Counted from the stretch's first letter, positions 1 through 10,335 are shown. The stretch is DNA of 64,000 nt from Aliarcobacter sp017996075 (GCF_051062515.1 NZ_JAMXEK010000005.1), one strand, 5' to 3'. The notes: generated by a model not told the origin, from the sequence alone. Numbers and translations: made by a program.

Positions 1-4
1 TCTT

Positions 5-319
5 GTGAGTAATTACTTTTTCTCATTTTTATTCTCCGCTTTCACTAATTTTAACATAGTTATTTTCTATGTCCTATTTAGTGTAGCCAGATCACATAGA
101 TTAGAAACAAGAATAAAAGCACATATACTAATAAGCTTTGTATCATATGCAATATATAAAGAGTTTGAAAGAAAATTAAAAATAAATGATGTTAAATTTA
201 ATTTCTCACAAAAACTTTTAAGAAAAATCATTGAACATTTAATAGCACTAAAAATTGATGATGAAATAATTCATATAAATCCATCTGAAATTCAAAAACA
301 AATTTTAGACATCTTATGA
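5..319 (+). pseudogene. Remnant of a transposase C-terminus (IS1634/IS4-like)
   Basis: The reading frame is open to the left edge of the window, so the GTG at position 5 may not be a true start. Residues 30 to 60 (HRLETRIKAHILISF, then YKEFERKL) look like the C-terminal end of IS1634/IS4-type DDE transposases, where an R-I-K-A-H-I segment is followed by Y-K-E-x-E-R. The first 28 residues are hydrophobic and do not look like transposase, which suggests a frameshift or a broken junction. No catalytic triad is visible in this piece. It is probably a decayed insertion sequence end. Family assignment is from memory and moderate. Confidence 0.5.
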
Positions 320-359
320 TATTTGTGTGTCTTATCGCGGAAGTCAGGAGTTTTATTTT

Positions 360-384
360 AAAAAAAGCCCAATAAAATGGGCTT
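360..384 (-). terminator. Rho-independent terminator after the YciI-like gene
   Basis: On the minus strand the arms AAGCCC and GGGCTT enclose an 8-base loop (ATTTTATT) and run straight into a T tract (complement of the A run at 361-366). It lies 15 bases past the stop of the YciI-like gene. The plus-strand side lacks a good T tract. Confidence 0.75.
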
Positions 385-398
385 ATTTGAGTTAATTA

Positions 399-686
399 TT
401 AGTTTTTTGGAAGTAGTTTTACAGGAACTATTTGTATTTCATCCATATTCCAAACTCTGTTTGTAACATAAGGTTCATCCTCAAGCCATAAATCAAGTTC
501 TTCATCAGTAGCAAAATCCACAAACAAAGATGAACCAACCATTTTATCATCTTCTATTAAAGCTCCAGCAGATACAATATTTCCACTCTCCATCATCTTT
601 TTTGTGTTTATTACATGTTGCTCTCTTACTTCCATTCTTCTTTCAAAAGCATCATCATAGTCATAAGCTATTATTAAAAATTGCAT
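399..686 (-). CDS. YciI family protein
   Basis: This 95-residue protein has the YciI/YCII ferredoxin-like alpha-beta layout. It opens with a strand ending in Y-D-Y-D-D (residues 8-12), has a long helix with R-E-Q-H-V (22-26), then GNIVSAGAL, and a C-terminal region with the acidic patch DEELDLWLEDEPYV typical of the family. YciI-like proteins are small cytoplasmic dimers whose active site uses a His-Asp pair; their substrate is generally unknown. The gene stands alone, is followed by a clear terminator, and is separated by about 40 bases from the next minus-strand gene. Function beyond family membership cannot be told. Confidence 0.85.
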   Translation of the reverse strand: MQFLIIAYDYDDAFERRMEVREQHVINTKKMMESGNIVSAGALIEDDKMVGSSLFVDFATDEELDLWLEDEPYVTNRVWNMDEIQIVPVKLLPKN

Positions 687-725
687 TTTTATCCCTTTAA
701 ATTTTTATTAATTTTATCACAAAAT

Positions 726-1109
726 TTATAAAGTAGTAGCAAAAATAAAAAGTAGTGGATAAATTATTACATTTAAATATCTAAGAATTGGCGTAATATT
801 TGCATCAAAAGGTACTATTTCATCTATATTTATACCATCTGAAAGTTTTTTCATAATAGAAAGTTTAAAAATAATATCAAAAAATTTTAAAGCTAAAATA
901 GAACTCATCCAAAAACCAAAATTATTTGAAGAGATAGATAGATAAATTGAATAAAAAAATGATATATGTAAAATAAAATAGAGAAAGATATTTCTTTTAT
1001 ATACTAAAAAATTGTTTTCTAGCATTCCATGAAGTGTAGAAGATTTTTGCCAGTTTGATTCAAAAAGTTCAATAGCAACAAAGATAAAAAAAAAGTGAAC
1101 TATTTCCAT
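726..1109 (-). CDS. Small hypothetical membrane protein downstream of rpoC
   Basis: I do not recognise a family for these 127 residues. The sequence is rich in Phe and Ile and has probable membrane segments at about residues 4-15, 38-62 and 106-125, with the phrase LRYLNVIIYPLLFIFATTL at the C-terminus. It starts 25 bases after the rpoC stop on the same strand and has no obvious promoter or strong ribosome binding site, so it is probably read through from rpoC. Codon use is as AT-rich as its neighbours. It may be lineage-specific. Confidence 0.6.
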   Translation of the reverse strand: MEIVHFFFIFVAIELFESNWQKSSTLHGMLENNFLVYKRNIFLYFILHISFFYSIYLSISSNNFGFWMSSILALKFFDIIFKLSIMKKLSDGINIDEIVPFDANITPILRYLNVIIYPLLFIFATTL

Positions 1110-1113
1110 CTTT

Positions 1114-1138
1114 ATAAATAGGGCTTTGCCCTATTTAT
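1114..1138 (-). other. RNA hairpin overlapping the rpoC stop codon
   Basis: A perfect 11-bp inverted repeat (arm ATAAATAGGGC, loop of three) covers the rpoC stop codon and ends just before the next gene. On the minus strand no T tract follows, so it is more likely an mRNA-stabilising or processing hairpin than a terminator. Confidence 0.5.
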
Positions 1139-4100
1139 TTCTCTTCTGAAAAGATAATTTTTTGGTCTTTATAAAGTCCTGTTCCAACTGGAATTGTTCT
1201 TCCTATTACAACATTCTCTTTTAAATCCTCAAGCATATCCATTTTTGCACTAATTGCTGCTTCTGTTAAAACTTTTGTAGTTTCTTGGAATGATGCAGCT
1301 GAAATAATACTATCAGATGTAACTGCCGCTCTTGTGATTCCCAATAAAACTGGTTCTGCAATAGCTGGTTTTCCACCCATTCTTATTATTTTTTCATTTT
1401 CGATTTTAAATCTCTTTTTAGAAATCATATCGCCCATGATGAATTTTGTATCTCCACCATCAAGTATAGATACTTGTCTTAACATTTGAGATGTAATTAC
1501 CTCAATATGTTTATCTGCAATATTTACCCCTTGAGATCTATATACTTGTTGTACTTCTGAAACAATAAAGTAGTGTAGAGCTTTTTCGCCTAAAATTTTT
1601 AAAACATCATGAGGAGAAACTTGACCATCTGTTAAAGACTCACCAGCATGAACAAATTCACCTTCATGAACTAAAATTTGTTTACCTTTTTCTACTAAAT
1701 ACTCAGTTTGGTTTCCTGTAATATCTGTAATTACTAGTTTTTGCTTATTTCTAAGTGGTTTTCCAAAAGTTATTATTCCATCAAATGAAGCTAAAATTGC
1801 AATATTTTTTGGTCGTCTAGCTTCAAATAGCTCAGATACTCTAGGAAGACCTCCAGTAATATCTTTTGATTTTTGAGTTGCTTTTGGTGTTTTCGCAATA
1901 ATATCTGCAATTTCTAACTTTTTACCTTCTTGAATATTTAAAGATGCTTTTGGGTCTAGTACATATCTTATAATCTCATTTGAAGCAGTTGCTAATAAAA
2001 CTGTTGGTTTATATCCAGCTGGAATATACTCATTTACAACTAGTTTTGAAGTTCCTGTTAACTCATCAAACTGTTCTGAAACAGTAACACCTGGAATAAT
2101 ATCTTCAAATGTAACAATACCAGCTTGCTCTGCTATTGTAGGATTTGCATATGGATCCCACTCGGCAATAACAATTTGTTCTTTAGTTGTTGGTGCTGAA
2201 ATTTGTGCACCTTTTTCAACTTCACTATTATCATTTAGAACTATTGAAGAACCTCTTGAAATATAGTGTCTTATGGCTTCTCTATCATCAGCATCTGCAA
2301 TAACAGCAAAAAGTCCTTTTTCAACAACTTCATCACATGCTTTTATATCGTGTCTTCTTTCTAAATAATCACCAGTTAATTTATAGTACTTAACTATACC
2401 TTTTGCACCCGCTAATACTTGAGAAGTAACAGGAGCACCATCTGAAACTTTTAATTCAGATGCATATGGAATCCTATTTGGTACATTCCATCCATCTTTA
2501 ATTATTTCAACAATAGAGTCGTTGTTTTCAACCTCTTCACCATCTTTGTGTGGAATATAAAGTTTACCTTCAATTTTTCCAGAAATTCCAGCAAGCTCAT
2601 TTACTTTTGCAACATCACTTTTTCTTAAGAAATATTGTTTTTTCTCTTTTGAATTTGCAATAGTTAAAACAACCTCTTCGTGAATAGTTTCAATTGTTAC
2701 TTTACCTTTAAATGGTGCATTTATTTTTGGCTCAACTAGTAATACTCCAGCATTTCTTCTATTTGCTACAATAGATTTTCCGTCTTGAGTATCATATTTT
2801 TTGATATTATAATATCTAATAAACCCTTCTTTATCAGCTTTTAACTCTCTTTCAGTTTGAGTTGCACTTGCAGTTCCTCCAACGTGGAAAGTTCGTAGTG
2901 TCAGCTGAGTTCCTGGCTCACCAATTGATTGTGCAGCAACAACTCCTACAGCTTCTCCTGGTTTTGCTTTTCTTTGTTCACCTAGATTTAATCCATAACA
3001 TTTTGAACAAAGTCCATTTTCAGTTTTACAAGTAAGTGGTGTTCTAATAACAACAGATTTAACTTCACTATCTTTTACAACTCTTGCAAACTCTTCAGTT
3101 ATTAAAGTACCTTCAGTAAATAGTATCTCATTTGAAATTGGGTCAATTATATCTTCAGCAATAACTCTTCCTGTAATTCTCTCTTCTAAAGACTCGATTA
3201 ACTCATTTCCAGAAGTAATATCTGTAATTTCTATACCTTCGTGAGTTCCACAATCTTCATCAGTAATTCTTACATTTTGAGAAACGTCTATTAGTTTTCT
3301 TGTCAAGTATCCAGCATTTGCTGTTTTAAGTGCTGTATCGGCAAGTCCTTTTCTAGCTCCGTGAGTAGAAATAAAGTATTCAAGAACATTTAATCCCTCT
3401 TTAAAGTTAGAAATAATTGGTGTTTCAATAATACTTCCATCAGGTTTTGCCATAAGACCCCTCATACCTGAAAGCTGTCTAATTTGAGTTGCACTACCTC
3501 TTGCCCCTGAATCTGCCATCATAAAAATAGAGTTAAATCCATTTTTATCTGTTTTTACTATTTCCATCATTTCAGAACCCAATTTATTATTTGTTTCTGT
3601 CCAAATATCAATAGTTTTGTTATATCTTTCTTGTTCTGTTAAAAGTCCTTGAGAGAACTGTTTTTGAACTTCAATAACATCTTTTTTAGATTTTGCAATA
3701 TGTCCTGCTTTACTTTCTGGAATAATAATATCATCAATAGATATAGACATTCCAGCACTTGTTGCATATTTAAAACCTAGATTTTTTAAGTTATCTAAAA
3801 ATCTTGGAGTTACTTCATATCCAGCTTCTTTATAAATATAATCTACCAGTGCACCTATATCTTTCTTTTTAAGAACTTTATTCCATAAATTCATTGGTAC
3901 AAAAGCTGGAAGTATCTCATGTATAATTAATCTTCCAACAGTAGTTGAAACTACTCTTCCATCAAGTTTTGTTCTAATTTTTGCATGTAAATCAATTTGA
4001 CCCATATCAAGTGCAATTCTTACTTCATTTACATCAGTAAATAGTTTATGCTCACCTTTTACACCATCTTTTACAAGCGATAGATAATAAATTCCTAAAA

Positions 4101-5661
4101 TCATATCTTGAGAAGGAACAGCAATTGCTCTACCACTTGCTGGTAATAAAATATTCATAGAACTCATCATTAAAACTTTCGCTTCAGCAACTGCTTCTTG
4201 TGAAAGTGGTACGTGTACAGCCATTTGATCCCCATCGAAATCGGCATTGAAGGCAGCACATACTAAAGGATGAAGTCTTATAGCTTTTCCATCAATTAAT
4301 ACAGGGTGAAATGCTTGAATAGACAATTTATGAAGAGTTGGTGCTCTGTTTAATAAAATTGGATATTCATCAACAATCTCGCTTAAACACTCCCAAACTT
4401 CATTTGTCTCAGATTCAATTAATCTTTTTGCAGCTTTAAGAGTTGTTGCATAACCTTTTTCTTCAAGCTTTGCCATTAAGTGTGGTTTAAATAGTTCAAG
4501 TGCCATTTTTTTAGGAATACCACATTGATCCATATTTAAATTTGGTCCAACAACAATAACAGATCTTCCTGAGAAGTCAACCCTTTTTCCAAGTAAGTTT
4601 TGTCTGAATCGTCCTTGTTTACCTTTAATAATCTCACTTAAAGATTTAAGAGGTCTTTTGTTTGCACCTTTTACTGCGTTTGCTGTTTTACCGTTGTCAA
4701 ATAAAGCATCAACTGCTTCTTGAAGCATTCTTTTTTCATTTCTAATAATAATTTCAGGTGCATCAAGTTCTGTTAATCTTTTAAGTCTGTTATTTCTATT
4801 TATAACTCTTCTATAAAGGTCATTAACGTCTGAAACAGCAAATTTTCCACCATCAAGTGATACTAGAGGTCTTAAATCAGGTGGAAGAACTGGAAGCATA
4901 GTAAGCATCATCCACTCAGGTTTATTTCCACTATTTATAAAGTTTTCAACTACTTTTAATCTTTTAATAATAGTTTTTCTTTTTGCTTCACTTTTAGTTG
5001 TTTTCATTTCGTCTTTCAAAAGTGTTAAAAGCTCAAATAAATCAAGATTTTCTAAAAGCTCTCTTATAGTTTCTCCACCCATTTTCGCTTCAAAACCTGT
5101 ATGCTCAAATAAATCAGAAACTGTTCTGTATTGCTCTTCATTTAAAATATCATATTTATTTATTTTTTTAGTTTTCTCACCATCATAAAAAGCATCTCCA
5201 GAGTTCATTACTATATATGCTTCATAGTATAAAACTCTCTCTAAATCTTTTAATTTAACACCTAAAATAGTTCCAATTCTTGATGGAAGTGAAGATACCA
5301 TCCAAATATGTGCAACTGGAGATACTAATTCAATATGCCCCATTCTGTGTCGTCGCACTTTCGAAGAAGTTACTTCAACTCCACATTTTTCACAAACTAC
5401 ACCTTTGTATCTCATCTTTTTGTATTTACCACAAAGACACTCATAATCTTTTACGGGTCCAAAGATTTTTGCACAAAATAGTCCATCTCTCTCTGGTTTT
5501 AGTGTTCTATAGTTAATAGTTTCAGGTTTTTTAACCTCTCCACAAGACCAAGAAAGTATTTTTTCAGGACTTGCTAATTTTAATTGAAATGCAGCAAAAT
5601 CTCGTGGTCTCTCAAGCTCTTTTATATCAATTGGTGATAGTACTTTTTCATTATTACTCAT
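1135..5661 (-). CDS. rpoC: DNA-directed RNA polymerase subunit beta'
   Basis: RpoC forms the RNA polymerase clamp and supplies the catalytic magnesium-binding loop. At 1508 residues it is of usual size for Campylobacterota. The N-terminal zinc-binding cysteines (CLCGKY...CEKC, about 75-93), the invariant NADFDGDQM loop at about 472-480, the trigger-loop region near 735-790 and the second zinc site (CKTENGLCSKC, about 875-890) are all present. The start ATG lies inside the end of rpoB, overlapping by 8 bases in another frame. In Helicobacter the two subunits are fused; here they are separate but translationally coupled. Confidence 0.99.
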   Translation of the reverse strand: MSNNEKVLSPIDIKELERPRDFAAFQLKLASPEKILSWSCGEVKKPETINYRTLKPERDGLFCAKIFGPVKDYECLCGKYKKMRYKGVVCEKCGVEVTSSKVRRHRMGHIELVSPVAHIWMVSSLPSRIGTILGVKLKDLERVLYYEAYIVMNSGDAFYDGEKTKKINKYDILNEEQYRTVSDLFEHTGFEAKMGGETIRELLENLDLFELLTLLKDEMKTTKSEAKRKTIIKRLKVVENFINSGNKPEWMMLTMLPVLPPDLRPLVSLDGGKFAVSDVNDLYRRVINRNNRLKRLTELDAPEIIIRNEKRMLQEAVDALFDNGKTANAVKGANKRPLKSLSEIIKGKQGRFRQNLLGKRVDFSGRSVIVVGPNLNMDQCGIPKKMALELFKPHLMAKLEEKGYATTLKAAKRLIESETNEVWECLSEIVDEYPILLNRAPTLHKLSIQAFHPVLIDGKAIRLHPLVCAAFNADFDGDQMAVHVPLSQEAVAEAKVLMMSSMNILLPASGRAIAVPSQDMILGIYYLSLVKDGVKGEHKLFTDVNEVRIALDMGQIDLHAKIRTKLDGRVVSTTVGRLIIHEILPAFVPMNLWNKVLKKKDIGALVDYIYKEAGYEVTPRFLDNLKNLGFKYATSAGMSISIDDIIIPESKAGHIAKSKKDVIEVQKQFSQGLLTEQERYNKTIDIWTETNNKLGSEMMEIVKTDKNGFNSIFMMADSGARGSATQIRQLSGMRGLMAKPDGSIIETPIISNFKEGLNVLEYFISTHGARKGLADTALKTANAGYLTRKLIDVSQNVRITDEDCGTHEGIEITDITSGNELIESLEERITGRVIAEDIIDPISNEILFTEGTLITEEFARVVKDSEVKSVVIRTPLTCKTENGLCSKCYGLNLGEQRKAKPGEAVGVVAAQSIGEPGTQLTLRTFHVGGTASATQTERELKADKEGFIRYYNIKKYDTQDGKSIVANRRNAGVLLVEPKINAPFKGKVTIETIHEEVVLTIANSKEKKQYFLRKSDVAKVNELAGISGKIEGKLYIPHKDGEEVENNDSIVEIIKDGWNVPNRIPYASELKVSDGAPVTSQVLAGAKGIVKYYKLTGDYLERRHDIKACDEVVEKGLFAVIADADDREAIRHYISRGSSIVLNDNSEVEKGAQISAPTTKEQIVIAEWDPYANPTIAEQAGIVTFEDIIPGVTVSEQFDELTGTSKLVVNEYIPAGYKPTVLLATASNEIIRYVLDPKASLNIQEGKKLEIADIIAKTPKATQKSKDITGGLPRVSELFEARRPKNIAILASFDGIITFGKPLRNKQKLVITDITGNQTEYLVEKGKQILVHEGEFVHAGESLTDGQVSPHDVLKILGEKALHYFIVSEVQQVYRSQGVNIADKHIEVITSQMLRQVSILDGGDTKFIMGDMISKKRFKIENEKIIRMGGKPAIAEPVLLGITRAAVTSDSIISAASFQETTKVLTEAAISAKMDMLEDLKENVVIGRTIPVGTGLYKDQKIIFSEEK

Positions 5662-8600
5662 TGTTTTCTACCTCTTCAAAAATCTCTACATCTAAAGCTA
5701 AGGCTTTTAACTCTTTCGTTAAAACAAAGAATGTTTCAGGAACTCCTGAAGGTGGAACATTTTCACCATTTGCAATTGCTCTATAAGCTCTTGTTCTTCC
5801 TTCAACGTCATCTGATTTCGTTGTTAGCATCTCTTTTAGTACAGCGGTTGCACCATAAGCTTCCAATGCCCAAACCTCCATCTCTCCAAATCTTTGCCCA
5901 CCAAATAGAGCTTTTCCACCAACTGGTTGTTGTGTTACTAAAGAGTATGGTCCAGTACTTCTAGCATGAACTTTTTCATCAACTAAGTGGTGAAGTTTAA
6001 GCATATACATATACCCAACATTTACTCTTTCTTTCATTTTTTCACCTGTTTTTCCATCATATAAAATAGATTTTCCATCGCTATCTATTTTTGCCATTTC
6101 AAACAGTTTTTCAAAATCATAAGCTTCAACACCATCAAAAATTTGTGTTGCAAATTTAACACCTTTTGACCAATCTCTAGCATAATCAAGAAGTTCATCA
6201 TCACTTAATTTTTCAACAAATACTTTTGCGTTCATAAGTTTTGCTACACTTGCAATTTCAATCATTTTTGCTCTTAAATCAGCAATGTACTCACCTTTTT
6301 TTGCATCATAAATATGTTGAATTTGTTTTCCAAGTCTTCTTCCTACAAGTCCTAAGTGAACTTCCATAATTTGACCTATATTCATCCTTGAAGGAACCCC
6401 AAGTGGATTTAAAATGATATCAACTGTTGTTCCATCTTCAAGATATGGCATATCAACTTTTGGAACGATATTTGAAACAATACCTTTGTTTCCATGTCTT
6501 CCAGCCATTTTATCACCAACTTTTATTTTTCTCTTAGTTGCGATATATACTTTTACTTGTTTAATAACACCACTTGATAAAATATCATCGTGCTCTAGAA
6601 CATTTAGTTTCTCTTCATGATCTTTTCTTAACTCAGCTTTTTGTCTAATAAAATACTCTTTTGTATCATTATAAGCTTTTTCAACCTCTTTAGGATAAGA
6701 AGATACTACTTTTTTCATAGCAAATCTATTTACACTTAAAAGAGTCTCAAGAGTTAATGTATCACCTTTTTTATATACAGTTCCATCTAAATCCAGCTCT
6801 TTATCAAGCTTCGATTTTGTTAGAAGATTATTTATTTTTAAAGCCTCTTCTCTATCTAGCATTAAAAGCTTATCAAGATGTTTTTGATTTAACTCATTTT
6901 TTTCTAATTCAATTTCAGCCTTAGCTCTTTCGCACTTTTCATAACCTTTTTTAGTGAAAACTTTCACATCAACAACTGTACCTTCCATTGATGTTGGGCA
7001 ATATAAAGATTTATTTATAACATGTCCAGCTTTATCACCAAAAATTGCTCTTAAAAGTCTCTCTTCAGGAGTTGGTTTAATCTCACCTTTTGGTGTTACT
7101 TTTCCTACAAGAATCATTCCAGGAGTTACATAAGTTCCAACTTTTACAATTCCAGAACCATCAAGATGTGATAAATTCTCTTCTTTAACACCTGGTAAAT
7201 CTCTAGTTATCTCTTCATTACCATGTTTTAACTCTCTACACTCAATCTCTTTTTCATAAATATGTACAGATGTAAATGCATCTTTTTTAATAAGTCTTTC
7301 ACTTAGAATGATAGCATCCTCATAGTTGTATCCATTCCATGGCATAAATGCAACCATAGCATTAATTCCAACTGCAAGCTCACCTTTGTCCATAGATGGA
7401 CCATCGGCAATTACTTGACCTTTTTCAATGATATCACCCTCTTTTATAGCAACTCTTTGCCCAAAAGATGTATTATTATTTGTTTTTACATTTTTACTTA
7501 CATCATAATAATCAATAAATGGTCCATTTTCATCTTCACCACTAATATAGATATTCTTTGAATCTGCTTTTTCAACTACTCCGCCTCTTGAAGCTTTTAT
7601 AGCCTCCCAAGCATCTCTTGCAACTGTTTTTTCTAAACCAGTTCCAACTATTGGAGCTGTTGGTTTAATCAATGGAACAGCTTGTCTCATCATATTTGAA
7701 CCCATTAATGCTCTATTTGCATCGTTGTGTTCTAAGAATGGAATTAAAGAGGCAGCAACACCCATTACCATTTGAGATGATATATCTATTAAATCAACTT
7801 TATTTTTATCCATTAAAATGATTTCACCATTTAATCTTACTTCTACAAGTGGCTCAATAATTTTTCCATTTTCATCAAGTTTTGTTGACCCAGGAGCAAT
7901 TACAAGACCCTCTTCTTGAGTTGCAGTGTAGTATGAAATTTCATTTGTAACAACACCATCAACTACTTTTTTATAAGGAGCTTCAATAAATCCTAGCTCA
8001 TTTACTTTTGAATAAGTTGAAAGAGTATTTATAAGACCAATATTTTGACCCTCTGGAGTTTCAACTGGACAAATTCTTCCATAGTGAGTTGGGTGAACGT
8101 CCCTTACTTCAAATCCTGCTCTCTCTTTTACTAAACCACCTTCTCCAAGAGCTGATAATCTTCTTTTATGAGTAACCTCAGATAGTGGATTTGTTTGATC
8201 CATAAATTGTGATAATTGTCCACTTGTAAAAAACTCAGTAATTGTTGATGTAATCATTTTTGAGTTAATTAAATCATGAGGCATAATATCTTCTAAAGTT
8301 CCACTTAGAGTTGTCATTTTATCTCTAATAGTTTTTTGCATTTTGATTAAACCTGCATGTAATTCATTTGCAAGTAACTCACCAATTGCTCTAATTCTTC
8401 TATTTCCTAAGTGATCTCTATCATCTATATGACCATGTCCTGCTTTAACTTTTATTAAGTATTGAACAGTTTTAATAACATCTTCATAAGTTAAAGTTGT
8501 AACATACTCAGGTACATTTACACCTAACTTATGATTCATCTTCATTCTTCCAACTTTTGTTAAGTCATATCTTTCAGGATCAAAGAATAGTTTTCTTATA

Positions 8601-9799
8601 AACTCTTTTGCAGCTTCTTTTGTTACAGGCTCACCTGGTCTCATTACTTTATAAATTCTAATTGCAGCTAAATCATTTTCATCTTCAATTTGTTCAGTTT
8701 GTTTTAATAATTTTAAACTTTCAGCATCTGCTTTAAATGCATTTATAATTGAAGCATCAGCTCCACTTGATAAATCATTTGCAATTTCAAATGTTTCAAA
8801 TCCTAAATCTAATAGTTTTTTAAGTTTTAACTCATCAAGACTTGTTAAAGCATCAAATAAAACTTCTCCTGATTGAGGATCATAAATAGAACCAGCTGTG
8901 TGTCTATCCATTAAAAGTTCAAGTGGGTATTCAATTAGTTTTAAACCACCTTCTATTAAAGCTTTAGCTTTTCTTGCAGTTAATCTCTTACCAGCTTGAA
9001 TAACTAAATTTCCTTTATCATCTTTTATGTCATAGTCAATTCTTCCCATAAAGTCATCAGGATTAAACTCTGTTAAAAACTTATTATTTTTAATTTTAAT
9101 AGTAATTACGGGATAAAATAGTTTAACAATATCCTCTTTTGAATATCCTAAAGCTCTAAAAAGAATTGTAATTGGAACTTTTCTTCTTTTATTAATTCTT
9201 ACATATAATACATCTTTTGCATCATATTCAAAATATAACCAAGAACCTCTATCTGGTATAATTTGTCCAGTATAAAGAAGTTTATTATTTGTTGTATTTG
9301 ATTCATCTTCTTTAAAAATAACACCTGGACTTCTATGTAGTTGGTTTACAACAACTCTTTCAACACCATTTACAATAAATGAAGTTCTTTCAGTCATAAG
9401 TGGGATTTCTCTAATAAATAAAGATTGCTCCTTAATATCTTTTACACCTATTTTCTCTCCAGTTTTCTCATCTAAATCCCAAAGAGTTAATCTTACATTT
9501 ATTTTAAGAGGGATTGAATATGTCAATCCTCTAACCATTGATTCTCTAACATCATATCTAGGTTTTCCAACTTCACTTCCTAAATAATCAAGAGTTACTC
9601 TATTTTGAGCATCATGAATTGGAAAAATTGCTTTAAATACTTTTTCTATACCAGCACCAGATCTATCTTTTTGATCAATCATCAAGAAAGTATCATACGA
9701 AGTTTGTTGCAGTTGTAATAAATTTGGAATTTCAATTTTTTGTGGGTTTTTTGCGAAATCTATTCTTAGTCTATTACCAGATTTTAAAGAGTTTAACAT
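5654..9799 (-). CDS. rpoB: DNA-directed RNA polymerase subunit beta
   Basis: RpoB is the second large catalytic subunit of RNA polymerase. The 1381-residue protein carries the rifampicin-pocket segment at about 524-553 (SQFMDQTNPLSEVTHKRRLS) with the usual Asp, His and Ser residues, so no classical rifampicin resistance substitution is visible. The conserved GDKMAGRHGNKG motif is at about 1094-1105. The gene follows rplL after a 167-base gap containing two hairpins and overlaps rpoC by 8 bases. It belongs to the rplKAJL-rpoBC transcription block. Confidence 0.99.
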   Translation of the reverse strand: MLNSLKSGNRLRIDFAKNPQKIEIPNLLQLQQTSYDTFLMIDQKDRSGAGIEKVFKAIFPIHDAQNRVTLDYLGSEVGKPRYDVRESMVRGLTYSIPLKINVRLTLWDLDEKTGEKIGVKDIKEQSLFIREIPLMTERTSFIVNGVERVVVNQLHRSPGVIFKEDESNTTNNKLLYTGQIIPDRGSWLYFEYDAKDVLYVRINKRRKVPITILFRALGYSKEDIVKLFYPVITIKIKNNKFLTEFNPDDFMGRIDYDIKDDKGNLVIQAGKRLTARKAKALIEGGLKLIEYPLELLMDRHTAGSIYDPQSGEVLFDALTSLDELKLKKLLDLGFETFEIANDLSSGADASIINAFKADAESLKLLKQTEQIEDENDLAAIRIYKVMRPGEPVTKEAAKEFIRKLFFDPERYDLTKVGRMKMNHKLGVNVPEYVTTLTYEDVIKTVQYLIKVKAGHGHIDDRDHLGNRRIRAIGELLANELHAGLIKMQKTIRDKMTTLSGTLEDIMPHDLINSKMITSTITEFFTSGQLSQFMDQTNPLSEVTHKRRLSALGEGGLVKERAGFEVRDVHPTHYGRICPVETPEGQNIGLINTLSTYSKVNELGFIEAPYKKVVDGVVTNEISYYTATQEEGLVIAPGSTKLDENGKIIEPLVEVRLNGEIILMDKNKVDLIDISSQMVMGVAASLIPFLEHNDANRALMGSNMMRQAVPLIKPTAPIVGTGLEKTVARDAWEAIKASRGGVVEKADSKNIYISGEDENGPFIDYYDVSKNVKTNNNTSFGQRVAIKEGDIIEKGQVIADGPSMDKGELAVGINAMVAFMPWNGYNYEDAIILSERLIKKDAFTSVHIYEKEIECRELKHGNEEITRDLPGVKEENLSHLDGSGIVKVGTYVTPGMILVGKVTPKGEIKPTPEERLLRAIFGDKAGHVINKSLYCPTSMEGTVVDVKVFTKKGYEKCERAKAEIELEKNELNQKHLDKLLMLDREEALKINNLLTKSKLDKELDLDGTVYKKGDTLTLETLLSVNRFAMKKVVSSYPKEVEKAYNDTKEYFIRQKAELRKDHEEKLNVLEHDDILSSGVIKQVKVYIATKRKIKVGDKMAGRHGNKGIVSNIVPKVDMPYLEDGTTVDIILNPLGVPSRMNIGQIMEVHLGLVGRRLGKQIQHIYDAKKGEYIADLRAKMIEIASVAKLMNAKVFVEKLSDDELLDYARDWSKGVKFATQIFDGVEAYDFEKLFEMAKIDSDGKSILYDGKTGEKMKERVNVGYMYMLKLHHLVDEKVHARSTGPYSLVTQQPVGGKALFGGQRFGEMEVWALEAYGATAVLKEMLTTKSDDVEGRTRAYRAIANGENVPPSGVPETFFVLTKELKALALDVEIFEEVENNE

Positions 9800-9856
9800 C
9801 TTACACCTTGTTATAAAATTTGGTTATGTTTGCTTTATTTTCTTATAAAGCACAAA

Positions 9857-9953
9857 AGCATCCATAAAGGATAAGGTTAAAATTTATAAAAAAAATCTTA
9901 ACCTTAGCCCTCAAAGATGCTAAACTTATATAGGGGAAAGCCCCTATATACGA
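9857..9953 (-). promoter_or_regulatory. Structured rplL-rpoB intergenic region with two hairpins
   Basis: Two inverted repeats lie between rplL and rpoB. One is a perfect 10-bp stem TATATAGGGG with a 4-base loop at 9927-9950. The other is a longer interrupted stem, with outer arms AGCATC/GATGCT at 9857-9862 and 9916-9921 and inner arms AAGGTTAA/TTAACCTT at 9873-9880 and 9898-9905. Neither has a T tract on the minus strand. In E. coli this junction holds an attenuator and an RNase III site; a similar role is inferred here from position only. Confidence 0.5.
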
Positions 9954-9966
9954 TAAGTTATAAAAC

Positions 9967-10335
9967 TTATTTAACTTCTACTTTTGCACCAGCAGCTTCT
10001 AGTTGAGCTTTGAATGCTTCAGCATCAGCTTTAGAGATTCCTTCTTTAATTGTTGAAGGAGTTTGCTCTGCAGCATCTTTTGCTTCTTTTAATCCTAAAC
10101 CAGTAATTGCTCTAATTTCTTTAATTACATTGATTTTTTTATCTCCTGAATCAAGAATGATAACATCAAATTCAGTTTTTTCTTCAGCAGCTTCAACAGC
10201 AACTGCAGCACCAGCAACTGCTACAGGTTGTGCAGATACTCCAAATTTTTCTTCAAATTCTTTTACTAATTCTGATAACTCTAATACAGATAAACCAGAA
10301 ATAAATTCTAAAACGTCTTCTTTAGAAATTGCCAT
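9967..10335 (-). CDS. rplL: 50S ribosomal protein L7/L12
   Basis: L7/L12 forms the mobile ribosomal stalk that recruits translation GTPases. The 122-residue protein has the N-terminal dimerisation helices (1-32), an Ala/Val-rich hinge (about 37-50: VAVAGAAVAVEAAEE) and the compact C-terminal domain with KINVIKEIRAITGLGLKEAK. Length and layout are standard. It follows rplJ with a 48-base gap on the minus strand, as in nearly all bacteria, and is likely co-transcribed with it. Confidence 0.98.
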   Translation of the reverse strand: MAISKEDVLEFISGLSVLELSELVKEFEEKFGVSAQPVAVAGAAVAVEAAEEKTEFDVIILDSGDKKINVIKEIRAITGLGLKEAKDAAEQTPSTIKEGISKADAEAFKAQLEAAGAKVEVK

